Positions 17,069 through 26,247 of a stretch of 49,335 nt of DNA are shown piece after piece. The stretch's first letter is position 1; each line of letters begins with the position of its first letter. This stretch comes from Leptolyngbya sp. DLM2.Bin15 (lineage in GTDB: Bacteria; Cyanobacteriota; Cyanobacteriia; RECH01), in assembly GCA_007694125.1 (NCBI GenBank), contig RECH01000250.1, forward strand, positions 1-49,335. Reading direction: 5' to 3'. Position numbers and translations under genes: made by a program. The notes beneath the pieces were generated by a model. That model worked only from the letters and a program-made list of their open reading frames with translations, made no database searches and was not told the origin of the DNA.

Positions 17069-17365
17069 CTATTCGTCAGCCATAATCTGAGGAACTTTGA
17101 AGAAATCATCATCGCGATCGGGGGCACAGCCGAGGATGGCCGCCCGATCAGTGCGGGTCTGCAGTTGATCGAGACGGGTGACGTTGCTCACCTCGATCGC
17201 CCGAGTGGTTGGCTCAACATCCTGGGTATCCAGCTCGCTCAACTGTTCTACATAGTCCAGAATATTGCTGAGCTGGGTGGTGAGGGCTGCTTCCTCTTCG
17301 GGCAGTAGCTCTAGGCGAGCTAGGTGCGCCACTTTTCGTACTTCGTCTTGGGTGATGTTAGACAT
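17069..17365 (-). CDS. gatC: Asp/Glu-tRNA amidotransferase subunit C
   Basis: A 98-aa subunit of the amidotransferase that converts Glu-tRNA(Gln) or Asp-tRNA(Asn) to the amide form. The start MSNITQDEVRKVAHLARLEL and the middle LSNILDYVEQLSELD are standard GatC. The C-terminal part (VEPTTRA, LRxD-like RTDRAAILGCAPDRDDDFFKVP) wraps GatA in known structures. Start 17365 gives the usual length; a frame from 17404 would overlap ycf3. It follows ycf3 by 22 bases, likely in one transcript. GatA is encoded about 15 kb away. Confidence 0.93.
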   Translation of the reverse strand: MSNITQDEVRKVAHLARLELLPEEEAALTTQLSNILDYVEQLSELDTQDVEPTTRAIEVSNVTRLDQLQTRTDRAAILGCAPDRDDDFFKVPQIMADE

Positions 17366-17387
17366 GACAGGGAACGTTTTGGCAGCC

Positions 17388-17909
17388 TTAAAAGTAAACG
17401 TCAATTTTGGCGCGGCCCGTGGTTTTCAGCCAGTTTTGCGCTTCGATGTAGTTATTGGGCGCTAGGCGAATGGCCCGCTGCCAGAATTCTGCCGCTTGGT
17501 CATACCACTGTTCGGCATCGTCTTTATTGCCGGCTAGCTCCGCCTGTTCACCTAGGTAGTGATAAATCACGGCAATGTTGTTGAGAGCCTGGGTCATGCG
17601 AGGGTTACATTCCAGGGCAGCCGTGTAGCGATCGAGGGCGCGATCATGTTCACCATTACTGGCGTGGATCAGCCCCATGTTGTACAGCACAAAGCTGCGA
17701 TCGAAGGGATCCTGCTCTAGGCGCAGGGCTTCTTCGTAGTTGGACATGGCTTCGGCATATTCCCCATCCCCTTGGGCCGACATACCGTCTCGATAGTAGG
17801 CAAAGGCTTCTTTAGACCGTTGGTTGGTCGGCAGCATTTTTAGAATCATGTCTGCCATGACCGTGAAGGTCTGGTCAATAAAGTTATCGTTGCGTTGTGT
17901 TCTGGGCAT
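17388..17909 (-). CDS. ycf3: photosystem I assembly protein Ycf3
   Basis: A 173-aa protein with three tetratricopeptide repeats, needed for assembly of photosystem I at the thylakoid membrane. The N-terminus [20 protein letters not shown] is highly conserved. TPR phrases include [37 protein letters not shown] and [15 protein letters not shown]. The C-terminus ends AKIDVYF, close to chloroplast Ycf3. Start 17909 is chosen by conservation; an in-frame start at 17942 adds 11 unrelated residues. Confidence 0.96.
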   Translation of the reverse strand: MPRTQRNDNFIDQTFTVMADMILKMLPTNQRSKEAFAYYRDGMSAQGDGEYAEAMSNYEEALRLEQDPFDRSFVLYNMGLIHASNGEHDRALDRYTAALECNPRMTQALNNIAVIYHYLGEQAELAGNKDDAEQWYDQAAEFWQRAIRLAPNNYIEAQNWLKTTGRAKIDVYF

Positions 17910-18343
17910 AGGTGTCTCAAGTAAGCGACTTGAATGGGGCAAGGGGAGGCCGATCGCTCCCGTCTTAAGGATCTCGGGAAAACCATGAGGCGATCGCCCC
18001 TTGGACGACAGACTGGGGCACTGAACGTAGCTGATGGAGCTAAAGGTGCCTGCTATCGCTTGATTTTAACAGATCCCTTTGCCGGGGGCTGGCCGAGATT
18101 GGGCCTCCATGACGATCCGTAGCCCATGGCCCTGAATCGCCCCCTCATCCCTCTCTTCTATCTCTCATCTATAACTATCTATACTATCTATCCAACTATC
18201 CAACACTATCCAACAACGCCCAAAACCTGCCCAACACCATCGTTGACCTGGGGGGACGTCATGAATTGGCATGACAAGACACCACGATTACAAAAAGACA
18301 ATGCCATACTGAAAACCTGTCCCTTCTCCCCTCAGTTGTGCCC
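17910..18343. other. intergenic region with CTATC-type low-complexity tract
   Basis: 434 bases between divergent ycf3 and the PPK2 gene. From about 18150 to 18225 the plus strand is a degenerate run of CTATC and CTATCCAAC units, almost free of G. It would give an unstructured leader for the PPK2 transcript. No gene is supported. Confidence 0.55.
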
Positions 18344-19831
18344 ATGCTGGATACCCTTGACCTCTCGGTTTCCCTCGATAAAGATACCTACCGCAGCCAA
18401 ATGCAGGCGTTGATGATCCAACTGCGATCGCTGCAAAATGCCTGTTGGGAGCAAGGTCTTACCGTGGTGCTGGTCTTAGAAGGCTGGGCGGCGGCCGGGA
18501 AGGGCAATCTGGTCAAAAAACTAGCCAACTGCATGGATCCCCGAGGCTTTGCGGTCTATCCCATCCTCGAACCTTCGGAGCTGGAACAACAGTACCCATT
18601 TCTTTGGCGGTTTTGGCAAAAGCTGCCTCCGACGGGCAACATCGGCGTGTTTTATCACAGTTGGTATACCCATGTGCTGGAAGACCGGCTGTTTGAGCGG
18701 GTGGAGGGCGATCAGGTACTGAGCCACATGCGGCAAATTAATGCCTTCGAACGCCAGCTTACCGATGACGGAGTGGCGATCGCTAAATTTTGGGTTCACC
18801 TCAGCAAGCCGGAACTGAAATCTCGCCTAAAAAAATATGCCAAAGATCCCCTGGATGCTTGGCGGGTGCGCCCAGAAGACTGGAAGCAGCAAAAAAAATA
18901 TCACGAATACACGGCCCTGGCTGAAGACATGTTCATCCACACCAGCACCGGCCCAGCCCCTTGGACCTTGGTGGAGGGCGACTGTCAGCGCTGGGCTAGG
19001 GTTAAGGTGCTCAGCCACGTGGCCGCCCTGATGACCGAAATGCTCGATCGCCGCCAAGTTGCCCCGCCGCCCATCCAGCTGCCGCCCCAGTCACATCTCG
19101 ACCCGACGGAACCCAATGTCTTAGCCCGCGTCGATCTCAGCCGCAGTCTGTCCGACGATGAATACAAACATCAGCTCAAGCTCGAACAAATTCGGTTGCG
19201 CAAGCTGCAGTTGAAAATCCATAAACACCAAATCCCGGTACTGGCGATTTTTGAAGGCTGGGATGCGGCGGGCAAAGGTGGAGCCATCAAGCGCTTAACC
19301 GACACCCTCGATCCCCGTAGCTATAGCGTTCAGCCCTTTGCCGCCCCCACCGATGAGGAAAAAGCCCGGCAATATCTCTGGCGCTTTTGGCGAAAACTTC
19401 CCACCGCAGGCACCATCGGCATTTTTGACCGCAGTTGGTATGGACGGGTTTTGGTGGAACGGGTGGAGGGATTTGCCACCGATGCAGAATGGCGACGGGC
19501 CTACAAGGAAATCAATGAATTTGAATCCCAATTGGTGACCGCAGGCTATGTCTTGCTGAAATTTTGGCTCCACATCAGTCCCGAAGAACAGCTCCAACGC
19601 TTTCAAGATCGCGAAAAAGATCCGTTTAAGCAGCACAAACTCACCGACGAAGACTGGCGCAATCGCGATCGCTGGCCCCTCTACGAAGTAGCGGTTAATC
19701 ACGCCCTGCAGCGCACCCATACGCCCATGGCACCCTGGCACAGCATCGCCGCCAATGATAAATACTACGCCCGCGTCACCATTCTCCAGACCTTCTCCAA
19801 CGCCGTTGAACAAGCCTTGGAAAGCCTCTAA
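18344..19831 (+). CDS. pap: polyphosphate:AMP phosphotransferase (two-domain PPK2)
   Basis: A 495-aa protein with two fused PPK2 domains, the layout of class II PPK2, which transfers phosphate from polyphosphate to AMP. Domain 1 (about 1-235) has Walker A GWAAAGKGN; domain 2 (about 255-495) has GWDAAGKGG, the lid phrase FDRSWYGRVLVERVEG and LDPRSYSVQPF. In domain 1 the equivalent of FDRSWY is FYHSWY, so the Asp-Arg pair is lost and domain 2 is likely the active half. ATG 18344 is preferred over an in-frame GTG two codons upstream. It stands alone. The symbol is the family's common one. Confidence 0.9.
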   Translation: MLDTLDLSVSLDKDTYRSQMQALMIQLRSLQNACWEQGLTVVLVLEGWAAAGKGNLVKKLANCMDPRGFAVYPILEPSELEQQYPFLWRFWQKLPPTGNIGVFYHSWYTHVLEDRLFERVEGDQVLSHMRQINAFERQLTDDGVAIAKFWVHLSKPELKSRLKKYAKDPLDAWRVRPEDWKQQKKYHEYTALAEDMFIHTSTGPAPWTLVEGDCQRWARVKVLSHVAALMTEMLDRRQVAPPPIQLPPQSHLDPTEPNVLARVDLSRSLSDDEYKHQLKLEQIRLRKLQLKIHKHQIPVLAIFEGWDAAGKGGAIKRLTDTLDPRSYSVQPFAAPTDEEKARQYLWRFWRKLPTAGTIGIFDRSWYGRVLVERVEGFATDAEWRRAYKEINEFESQLVTAGYVLLKFWLHISPEEQLQRFQDREKDPFKQHKLTDEDWRNRDRWPLYEVAVNHALQRTHTPMAPWHSIAANDKYYARVTILQTFSNAVEQALESL

Positions 19832-20091
19832 AACAAGCGATCCCAGGCTGCTGAGCCTTGCCCAGTCAGGGGCCGTGGGCTGATTTTGTAGCGCTGCACA
19901 CTGCTCAATCCCAAAACTTGCTGGAGACTTTAACAACTTGCAAGCTTTTGTAAAGCGATCGCAAACTTTGAACTAAAATCGTGACAATTCGTCATCAAGC
20001 TAGTTATAGTTGCGAACATGTCCATGGTCTAGAACATAGGTACTTAAGTCCTAGCCTAGATCAGACCGTTTAGAGTGTGAGGATAGTACAT

Positions 20092-20424
20092 ATGAGCGTT
20101 GTCGTCTCTACTTTCCAGCCTATGGTCATCCAGCCCCCCGAAACTCTCGATGTTTCCACTGCTCCCGTATTTCAAGCTGATCTGATGGCAGCGATCGCTG
20201 CATCATCAGCAGACATTTGGGTCGATATGGCTGAGGTAACCTCCCTCGATAGCGCCGGGCTTATGGCGCTGGTGACAGGGTTGACCCGGGCCCAGTCCTT
20301 AAATCGTGAGTTCTATCTCTGCAATGTCTCGTCATCGGCGCGCATTGTGTTTGAACTCACCCAGCTTGATCGCATTTTTGCGTTCAAAGAAGAGAGTCTG
20401 CCTGCCAAGCCTCTAGCTGCCTAA
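20092..20424 (+). CDS. STAS domain anti-sigma factor antagonist-like protein
   Basis: A 110-aa single STAS domain. The phosphorylatable serine lies in VTSLDSAGLMALV, matching the DSSGL motif of SpoIIAA-type proteins, with PPETLDVSTAPVFQADL before it. GAGGAT lies eight to twelve bases before ATG 20092, which fixes the start; a GTG at 20077 lies within that site. Such proteins switch partner kinases or phosphatases by serine phosphorylation. The partner is not encoded nearby. A second STAS gene lies at 40067-40471. Confidence 0.88.
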   Translation: MSVVVSTFQPMVIQPPETLDVSTAPVFQADLMAAIAASSADIWVDMAEVTSLDSAGLMALVTGLTRAQSLNREFYLCNVSSSARIVFELTQLDRIFAFKEESLPAKPLAA

Positions 20425-20619
20425 GATCTGCTGAAGGATCCCCTCAAGATCCACGTAAGTCCATCTAGGCTCTATCTAGGATAGGTAGTTTCCACGCCGC
20501 AGTGCCGACTCAATATGAGCGATCGCCCCTAGGAGGAAGGTTTCCGCATCCAGGCATTCGGTATAGTGAGGAGGTAACAGTCGGTTACAGATGTTAGCTC
20601 TTGTCTGGTAGTAGAAATC

Positions 20620-23301
20620 GTGGCGATCGCAGTTGAATCCCTCATCACCCCCAACATTGCCCGTCCAGCTCGTTATCTTGGCAACGAACTCGGCGCGGTG
20701 CACAAACCTTGGCAGTCTGCCCATATTCGCTGGGTGCTGACCTACCCCGAGGTGTATGAGGTGGGTGCATCTAACCTTGGGCATATTATTCTCTACAGCA
20801 TTATCAACGCCCAACCTCGGCAGTTGTGCGATCGCGCCTATCTACCCGCCCCTGACCTAGCCGCCGCTCTGAGAGATAGCCAGACACCGCTATTTGGGGT
20901 TGAGTCGAAGCGATCGCTCCCTGAATTTGACATCCTCGGCTTCAGCCTCAGCTATGAGCTAGGAGCCACCAATATTTTAGAAATGCTGGACTTGGCTGGC
21001 ATTCCCCTCACCTGGCAAGCACGACAGGCTGACGGCGCTTGGAACGTCGACCAGGGCAGCTATCCCCTCATTTTTGCGGGAGGGCAAACCGCCACCTCCA
21101 ATCCCGAGCCCTACGCCGACTTTTTTGACTTCATTGCCCTCGGTGACGGGGAAGAGCTGCTGCCAGAAATTGGTCTGGTTTTAGACGAAGGTAAAGCTGC
21201 CGGGCTCAGCCGGACGGAGCTGCTGCTCGATCTGGCCCAGGTGCCAGGGGTCTACGTACCGCAGTTCTACGACATGGCCGACGACGGCTCGGTGCATCCC
21301 AACCGTCCCGACGTGCCGCCCCGGATCCTGCGCCGGGTGGCCACCCCCATTCCCGCCTACTCCATCGGGCTAGTGCCCTACGTGGAAACGGTTCACGATC
21401 GCCTCACCATTGAAATTCGTCGGGGCTGCACGCGCGGCTGTCGCTTTTGCCAGCCCGGCATGTTGACCCGCCCCGCCCGCGATGTAGCTCCAGAGCAAGT
21501 TGTAGACGCCATCGAAACGGGCATGAGAGCCACGGGATACAACGAGTTCTCCTTGCTCTCCCTGAGCTGCTCCGACTACCTAGCACTGCCGGCCCTGGGC
21601 GTTGAGCTGAAAAATCGCCTCAAGGACGACAATATTTCCCTATCCCTGCCCAGCCAGCGGGTCGATCGCTTTGATGAAAATATCGGCAATATCATCGGCG
21701 GCACCCGACAAAGCGGTCTCACCTTTGCCCCAGAGGCCGGCACCCAGCGAATGCGCGACATCGTCAACAAAGGGCTGACCAATGAAGAACTGCTGCGCGG
21801 CGTAAAATCTGCCTATGAGCAGGGTTGGAGCAAAGTGAAACTCTATTTCATGATCGGTCTGCCAGGGGAAACCGACACGGATGTCCTCGGCATTGCCGAA
21901 ACCATTCGCTGGCTAAAGCGCGAATGCCAAAACAAACACCGGAAGCCGCTCAACTTCAACGTCACCATTTCCAACTTCACCCCCAAACCCCACACGCCCT
22001 TTCAGTGGCACTCAGTTTCCACGACCGAGTTCAGCCGCAAGCGATCGCTCCTCCATGACGAATTTCGCACCATTCGCGGCCTCAAGGTCAATTTCACCGA
22101 TGTGCGGATCTCCGCCATGGAAGACTTTGTCGGCCGGGGCGATCGCCGTCTAGGAGCCGTGGTTCGCCGCGCCTGGGAACTGGGAGCCGGCATGGACTCC
22201 TGGTGGGAAAGCCTCGATCGCGCCTTCGAAGCCTGGACAACAGCCATCGACGAAGCCGGACTCAGTTGGAAATATCGCCAAGTTGAACAGGGCGAATGGA
22301 ATATTTTCGCCGATGACAACGGCACCCGCGAGCAGGGCTCAACCAACCTGGAAGCCCCTCTGCCCTGGGATCACATCGATACCGGCATCGATAAACAATG
22401 GCTGATCGATGACCTGCAACGCGCCCTTGAAGCAGCGACCGTTCCCGATTGTTCATTTGACGGATGTTCCCACTGTGGGGTATGTGGCACCGACTTCGGG
22501 CATAATGTAGTAGTTCCCCCACCACCCATTCCAGACTTTGCGGGACATTTTGTCCCCAATACAGCCCGCCAGCAACGGATTCGGCTATGGTTTGGGAAAC
22601 AGGGAACCATGGCACTGCTCAGTCACTTAGACTTAGTACGACTCTTTGATCGAGCCCTGCGACGGGCGGCGCTGCCAATTTCATTTACCGGTGGGTATCA
22701 CCCAGGGCCCAGGATTTCACCTGCCAATGCCCTCCCCCTCGGAGCCACCAGCTCTAGTGAGATTGTGGACTTCGAGCTTACCCAGCCCATGTCAGTGGAA
22801 GACTTCCAAGTAGCCTTAGCAGCCCAGCTTCCCGCCGACTTACCGATCTATCGAGCCGAAGCAGTCCCCTTAGCGGCTGGTGCAGCCACCCAGCTCCTTG
22901 AGCAAGCGGAGTATTATGTCTGGGTAAGTGCGGATGTTACGTCAGGTCAAGCACCTGACTGGAGTTCCTGGATCAGCGCAGTTTGTGCTGCGTCTGAGCT
23001 GACCATGAACCATACCACCAAGTCAGGCAAAACTAAGCTGGTTAACCTTCGCGATCGCCTCCACGAGTTGGAGTGGGTATCTCCCCAATCTGAATCCGTG
23101 CCGAATGCGATACCCCAACGGCTCACTGATTCCTCGCTAGCCATTTTGCGCTACCGAGGCAGTTGCCGAAACGATGGCACCCTTCTCCGCCCGGAGCATT
23201 TGGTGGTGATGCTCGAACAGGTCGCATCCTGCCCGGTGCATCTTCACCACGCTCACCGCAACCAATTGATCCTGTCAGACGCGTCATCGTCTAACACCTG
23301 A
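20620..23301 (+). CDS. radical SAM protein with DUF2344 domain (TIGR03960-type)
   Basis: An 893-aa protein. The first 230 residues resemble the B12-binding-like domain of the TIGR03960 group (YPEVYEVGASNLGHIILY, DILGFSLSYELGATN). The radical SAM core has the iron-sulfur motif Cys270-x3-Cys274-x2-Cys277 in RRGCTRGCRFCQPGML. A cysteine cluster CSHCGVCGTDFGHN follows near residue 615, and the C-terminal 240 residues are DUF2344 (GTMALLSHLDLVRLFDRALRRA). Start is GTG 20620. In many bacteria this pair of domains lies next to RNase E/G, as here, where rne starts about 590 bases downstream. The substrate is unknown; a role in rRNA or tRNA modification is a guess from that linkage. Confidence 0.9.
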   Translation: MAIAVESLITPNIARPARYLGNELGAVHKPWQSAHIRWVLTYPEVYEVGASNLGHIILYSIINAQPRQLCDRAYLPAPDLAAALRDSQTPLFGVESKRSLPEFDILGFSLSYELGATNILEMLDLAGIPLTWQARQADGAWNVDQGSYPLIFAGGQTATSNPEPYADFFDFIALGDGEELLPEIGLVLDEGKAAGLSRTELLLDLAQVPGVYVPQFYDMADDGSVHPNRPDVPPRILRRVATPIPAYSIGLVPYVETVHDRLTIEIRRGCTRGCRFCQPGMLTRPARDVAPEQVVDAIETGMRATGYNEFSLLSLSCSDYLALPALGVELKNRLKDDNISLSLPSQRVDRFDENIGNIIGGTRQSGLTFAPEAGTQRMRDIVNKGLTNEELLRGVKSAYEQGWSKVKLYFMIGLPGETDTDVLGIAETIRWLKRECQNKHRKPLNFNVTISNFTPKPHTPFQWHSVSTTEFSRKRSLLHDEFRTIRGLKVNFTDVRISAMEDFVGRGDRRLGAVVRRAWELGAGMDSWWESLDRAFEAWTTAIDEAGLSWKYRQVEQGEWNIFADDNGTREQGSTNLEAPLPWDHIDTGIDKQWLIDDLQRALEAATVPDCSFDGCSHCGVCGTDFGHNVVVPPPPIPDFAGHFVPNTARQQRIRLWFGKQGTMALLSHLDLVRLFDRALRRAALPISFTGGYHPGPRISPANALPLGATSSSEIVDFELTQPMSVEDFQVALAAQLPADLPIYRAEAVPLAAGAATQLLEQAEYYVWVSADVTSGQAPDWSSWISAVCAASELTMNHTTKSGKTKLVNLRDRLHELEWVSPQSESVPNAIPQRLTDSSLAILRYRGSCRNDGTLLRPEHLVVMLEQVASCPVHLHHAHRNQLILSDASSSNT

Positions 23302-23895
23302 TCCACCCTCCCAACGAGATCTAGCTCGAAGCCTGACTCGGCGGGTACAACCATTGACTACTAAGCACAGCCACGCTGTCAGACGCGATGGTTGAGCCAC
23401 GGGGTCACCCACCTGATTGTGAAATTTTCAGCCAAAATTAACCTTTTTTGATAGCGCTGTTCGATTGCCACGCTATAATGCTTGACATATGAGAAGCGGT
23501 TGCGAATTGACTATCCTGCGGTTCTTCGACGATTCGATTAACCGTGGAGCCAATTAGGTTCGCTTCTGCCAAGCTTTTTGCGAAAGTTAGATTAAGACTG
23601 GGTGTCTGATATTTAAGGGCGATCGTCGCTGAGTAACCCATACTCTTGACTCACGTTTTGGTGGTTGCAACCACCCGGTTGGGTGGTTGCCATTGAAAGA
23701 GCCTATCGACAGGACGCAGGTCGTATCACCCGTGCATTCCTCCGAAAGGTTGTTCGATCAAGGAGCAGCTTCGTCGCCTCCCTTCACCATTGCGGTCAAG
23801 ATTTTTGGTTGAGTCAATTTCTACTTCAGCAGAGTGAGTGGCCGAGCACTGATGACGTGAGAGCCCCCTGTGCTAGAGATTTTTGAGGAACTTGA
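23302..23895 (+). promoter_or_regulatory. long leader region of rne
   Basis: 594 bases without a supported gene. TATAAT at 23474-23479 is a good -10 box; TTGATA at 23448-23453 is a possible -35 but with a 20-base spacer. Transcription from there would give a leader of about 410 bases. The leader contains the competing hairpins at 23660-23690. RNase E genes in bacteria, including cyanobacteria, have long 5' leaders through which the enzyme limits its own mRNA; that this leader does so is inference. Confidence 0.6.
23660..23690 (+). promoter_or_regulatory. mutually exclusive hairpins in the rne leader
   Basis: GGTGGTTGCAACCACC at 23660-23675 is a perfect 16-base palindrome. Its right half is also part of a perfect 10-bp stem with tetraloop GGTT: GCAACCACCC (23667-23676) with GGGTGGTTGC (23681-23690). 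The CAACCACC segment can pair with either copy of GGTGGTTG, but not both. Confidence 0.7.
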
Positions 23896-26091
23896 ATGCC
23901 AAAGCAGATTATTATTGCGGAGCAGCATCGAACGGCTGCGGTCTTCTCAGAAGACCAGATTCAGGAATTGATTGTTGCCACAGGAAGTCATCAAGTTAGT
24001 GATATTTTCCTGGGCATTGTAGAAAACGTTCTCCCCGGCATTGACGCTGCCTTTGTCAACATCGGTGATTCGGAACGTAACGGGTTTATTCATGTCAGTG
24101 ATTTAGGGCCTTTAAAGCTGAAACGCTCCATGGGCCCGATTACGGATCTGCTCGTACCTCAGCAGAAAGTGCTGGTGCAGGTGATGAAAGAGCCTACGGG
24201 GAACAAGGGCCCACGGCTCACCGGCAACATTAGCCTGCCGGGGCGCTACTTGGTGCTCATGCCCTTTGGACGTGGGGTTAACCTTTCCCGCCGCATTCGT
24301 AATGAAAATGAGCGCAACCGCCTGCGGGCCCTGGCCATTTTGGTCAAACCTGCGGGCATGGGGCTGCTGGTGCGCACAGAAGCGGAAGGCATGGATGAAG
24401 ATGCCATCATTGAAGACCTCGAACTGCTGCAGCGCCAGTGGGAGAATATTCAGCAGGAGGCCATGTCTACCCGCGCGCCCAGCTTGCTCAACCGGGATGA
24501 TGATTTCATCCAGCGGGTTTTGCGAGATGTGCATAGTGCTGATGTCAACCGGATTGTGGTCGATTCCCACACGGGGCTGAAGCGAGTCAAACAGCATTTG
24601 ACCAACTGGAGCGGCGGTAAAACCCTGCAAGGGGTGATGATCGATCACCACCGCGATCGCACCTCCATTTTGGAATATTTCCGAGTCAACGCAGCCATCC
24701 GAGAAGCTCTAAAACCTCGGGTTGACCTGCCATCTGGGGGATATATCATCATCGAGCCCACCGAAGCCTTAACGGTCGTTGACGTTAACTCGGGCTCCTT
24801 CACGCGATCGTCTAGCGCTCGGGAAACGGTGCTGTGGACGAACTACGAGGCAGCGGCAGAAATTGCCCGGCAGCTACGCCTGCGCAACATTGCTGGAGTC
24901 ATCATCGTAGACTTCATCGATATGGATTCACGCCGCGACCAGCTTCAGGTACTAGAGCATTTCAACAAGGCGCTCAGAGCGGATAAAGCTCGCCCCCAAA
25001 TTGCCCAGTTAACCGAGCTAGGGCTGGTGGAACTCACCCGTAAGCGCCAAGGGCAAAATATCTATGAGCTGTTTGGGCGTACTTGCTCTACCTGTGGTGG
25101 TCTGGGTCATTTAGTGCAGTTGCCGGGGGATACGGAACCCCTGACCCGCACGATTGTGGAAGTTGGGGTTGGGCGAGACTATGTAGCCCCCGCTCTCGAT
25201 CCATCTTCTCCACCTCAACTGCGAGAGAGCAGCGATCGCACTGACGATGAGGAGTTCGATGCCGAGGGTCAAGATCTGGACTTGGTGAACCACCCCAGCT
25301 ACCGCGAACGCAACAATGCCAATAATCGCCGTCGCCGTCGCCGTCGGGTTGTCGAGACCCCCAGCAAAGGTACGACCAAGGCAGTCACCTTAACACCTCG
25401 GGACACAGACGCCGCTCCAGAGGTAACGCCGTTACCTGCCAAGCGGGAGATCAAGATTGATCGCAGCGATCGCACGCCAGAGCCTCGCACCGAGCAGCCA
25501 GACCGCTCCGAGCGAGAGCAGCGCAGTGAGCGGGCAGACCGCTCCGAGCGCAGCGAGCGTGCCACCGAATCCCGTACCGAACCTCGTACAGAATCCCGTA
25601 CTGACCGCAGTCGTTCGGGGCGGCGCGATAAGACGCCACCCTCCTCACCCAAGGTTGTGTCCGTGGAAATGACCGTGGAAGAGCAGGATATCTATGCCTT
25701 AATGGGCATTTCTCCGCTAGTTTTGTCCACCGATACGGTCAAGGATCCTAAAAACACCATCATTAGCATCGCCCTACCTGGTCAAGAGAATCGCTTGGGC
25801 AGCATAGATGGGTCGATCACGATGGAGCCTGATGAGGCGATCGAAGCACCATCCGATGGGGCATCCGATGACGTAGACGACAACGGTATGGATGAACCAG
25901 AACCCGTCAGCAAACCATCTGCGATCGCGGATACGCTAGTACTCCGCAACACGCCAAACGCCGAATCGGACGCAGAAAATGATGCAGAGAACGACGTAGA
26001 CGACTCAGCGGACGCTTCTGCCGACAGCACATCCACCGGTCGTCGTAGACGGCGGCGGCGATCGTCTGCCAGCAGCTCACGGCGATCTTAG
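23896..26091 (+). CDS. rne: ribonuclease E
   Basis: A 731-aa RNase E of the short cyanobacterial type, the main endonuclease of mRNA decay. The S1 domain covers about residues 35-120. The catalytic domain has the magnesium ligands Asp296 (TVVDVNSGSF) and Asp339 (IIVDFIDMD), and the zinc-link CSTC at Cys397/Cys400. After residue 420 the tail is disordered: an Arg run (RRRRRRR) near 475, a Ser-Asp-Arg-rich stretch, then acidic repeats. It ends in a seven-Arg run followed by SSA, matching the C-terminal Arg-rich peptide that binds PNPase in cyanobacteria. GAGGAA lies about seven bases before the ATG. No rnhB follows, unlike many cyanobacteria. Confidence 0.95.
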   Translation: MPKQIIIAEQHRTAAVFSEDQIQELIVATGSHQVSDIFLGIVENVLPGIDAAFVNIGDSERNGFIHVSDLGPLKLKRSMGPITDLLVPQQKVLVQVMKEPTGNKGPRLTGNISLPGRYLVLMPFGRGVNLSRRIRNENERNRLRALAILVKPAGMGLLVRTEAEGMDEDAIIEDLELLQRQWENIQQEAMSTRAPSLLNRDDDFIQRVLRDVHSADVNRIVVDSHTGLKRVKQHLTNWSGGKTLQGVMIDHHRDRTSILEYFRVNAAIREALKPRVDLPSGGYIIIEPTEALTVVDVNSGSFTRSSSARETVLWTNYEAAAEIARQLRLRNIAGVIIVDFIDMDSRRDQLQVLEHFNKALRADKARPQIAQLTELGLVELTRKRQGQNIYELFGRTCSTCGGLGHLVQLPGDTEPLTRTIVEVGVGRDYVAPALDPSSPPQLRESSDRTDDEEFDAEGQDLDLVNHPSYRERNNANNRRRRRRRVVETPSKGTTKAVTLTPRDTDAAPEVTPLPAKREIKIDRSDRTPEPRTEQPDRSEREQRSERADRSERSERATESRTEPRTESRTDRSRSGRRDKTPPSSPKVVSVEMTVEEQDIYALMGISPLVLSTDTVKDPKNTIISIALPGQENRLGSIDGSITMEPDEAIEAPSDGASDDVDDNGMDEPEPVSKPSAIADTLVLRNTPNAESDAENDAENDVDDSADASADSTSTGRRRRRRRSSASSSRRS

Positions 26092-26136
26092 ATCTAGACT
26101 CATCAGGCTATATCTACGCCACTCTTCCATGAGCAT

Positions 26137-26158
26137 CCCCCCTAGCTGTCTAGGGGGG
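26137..26158 (+). terminator. strong hairpin after rne
   Basis: CCCCCCTAG (26137-26145), loop CTGT, CTAGGGGGG (26150-26158): a perfect nine-pair GC-rich stem 46 bases past the rne stop. It lacks a T run but is the best terminator candidate there. Confidence 0.65.
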
Positions 26159-26247
26159 CACTGCGTCACACTAGAGATGGTCGATCGAGCTTGCCAAAAC
26201 CGGCAGCCCGCTAGTCCTCAACGATGTTCGACGGATCCACGCCACCT

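Noticed and set aside
18150-18225. CTATC-type tract as a CRISPR array or minisatellite
   Set aside because: Units are degenerate, short and without regular spacers.
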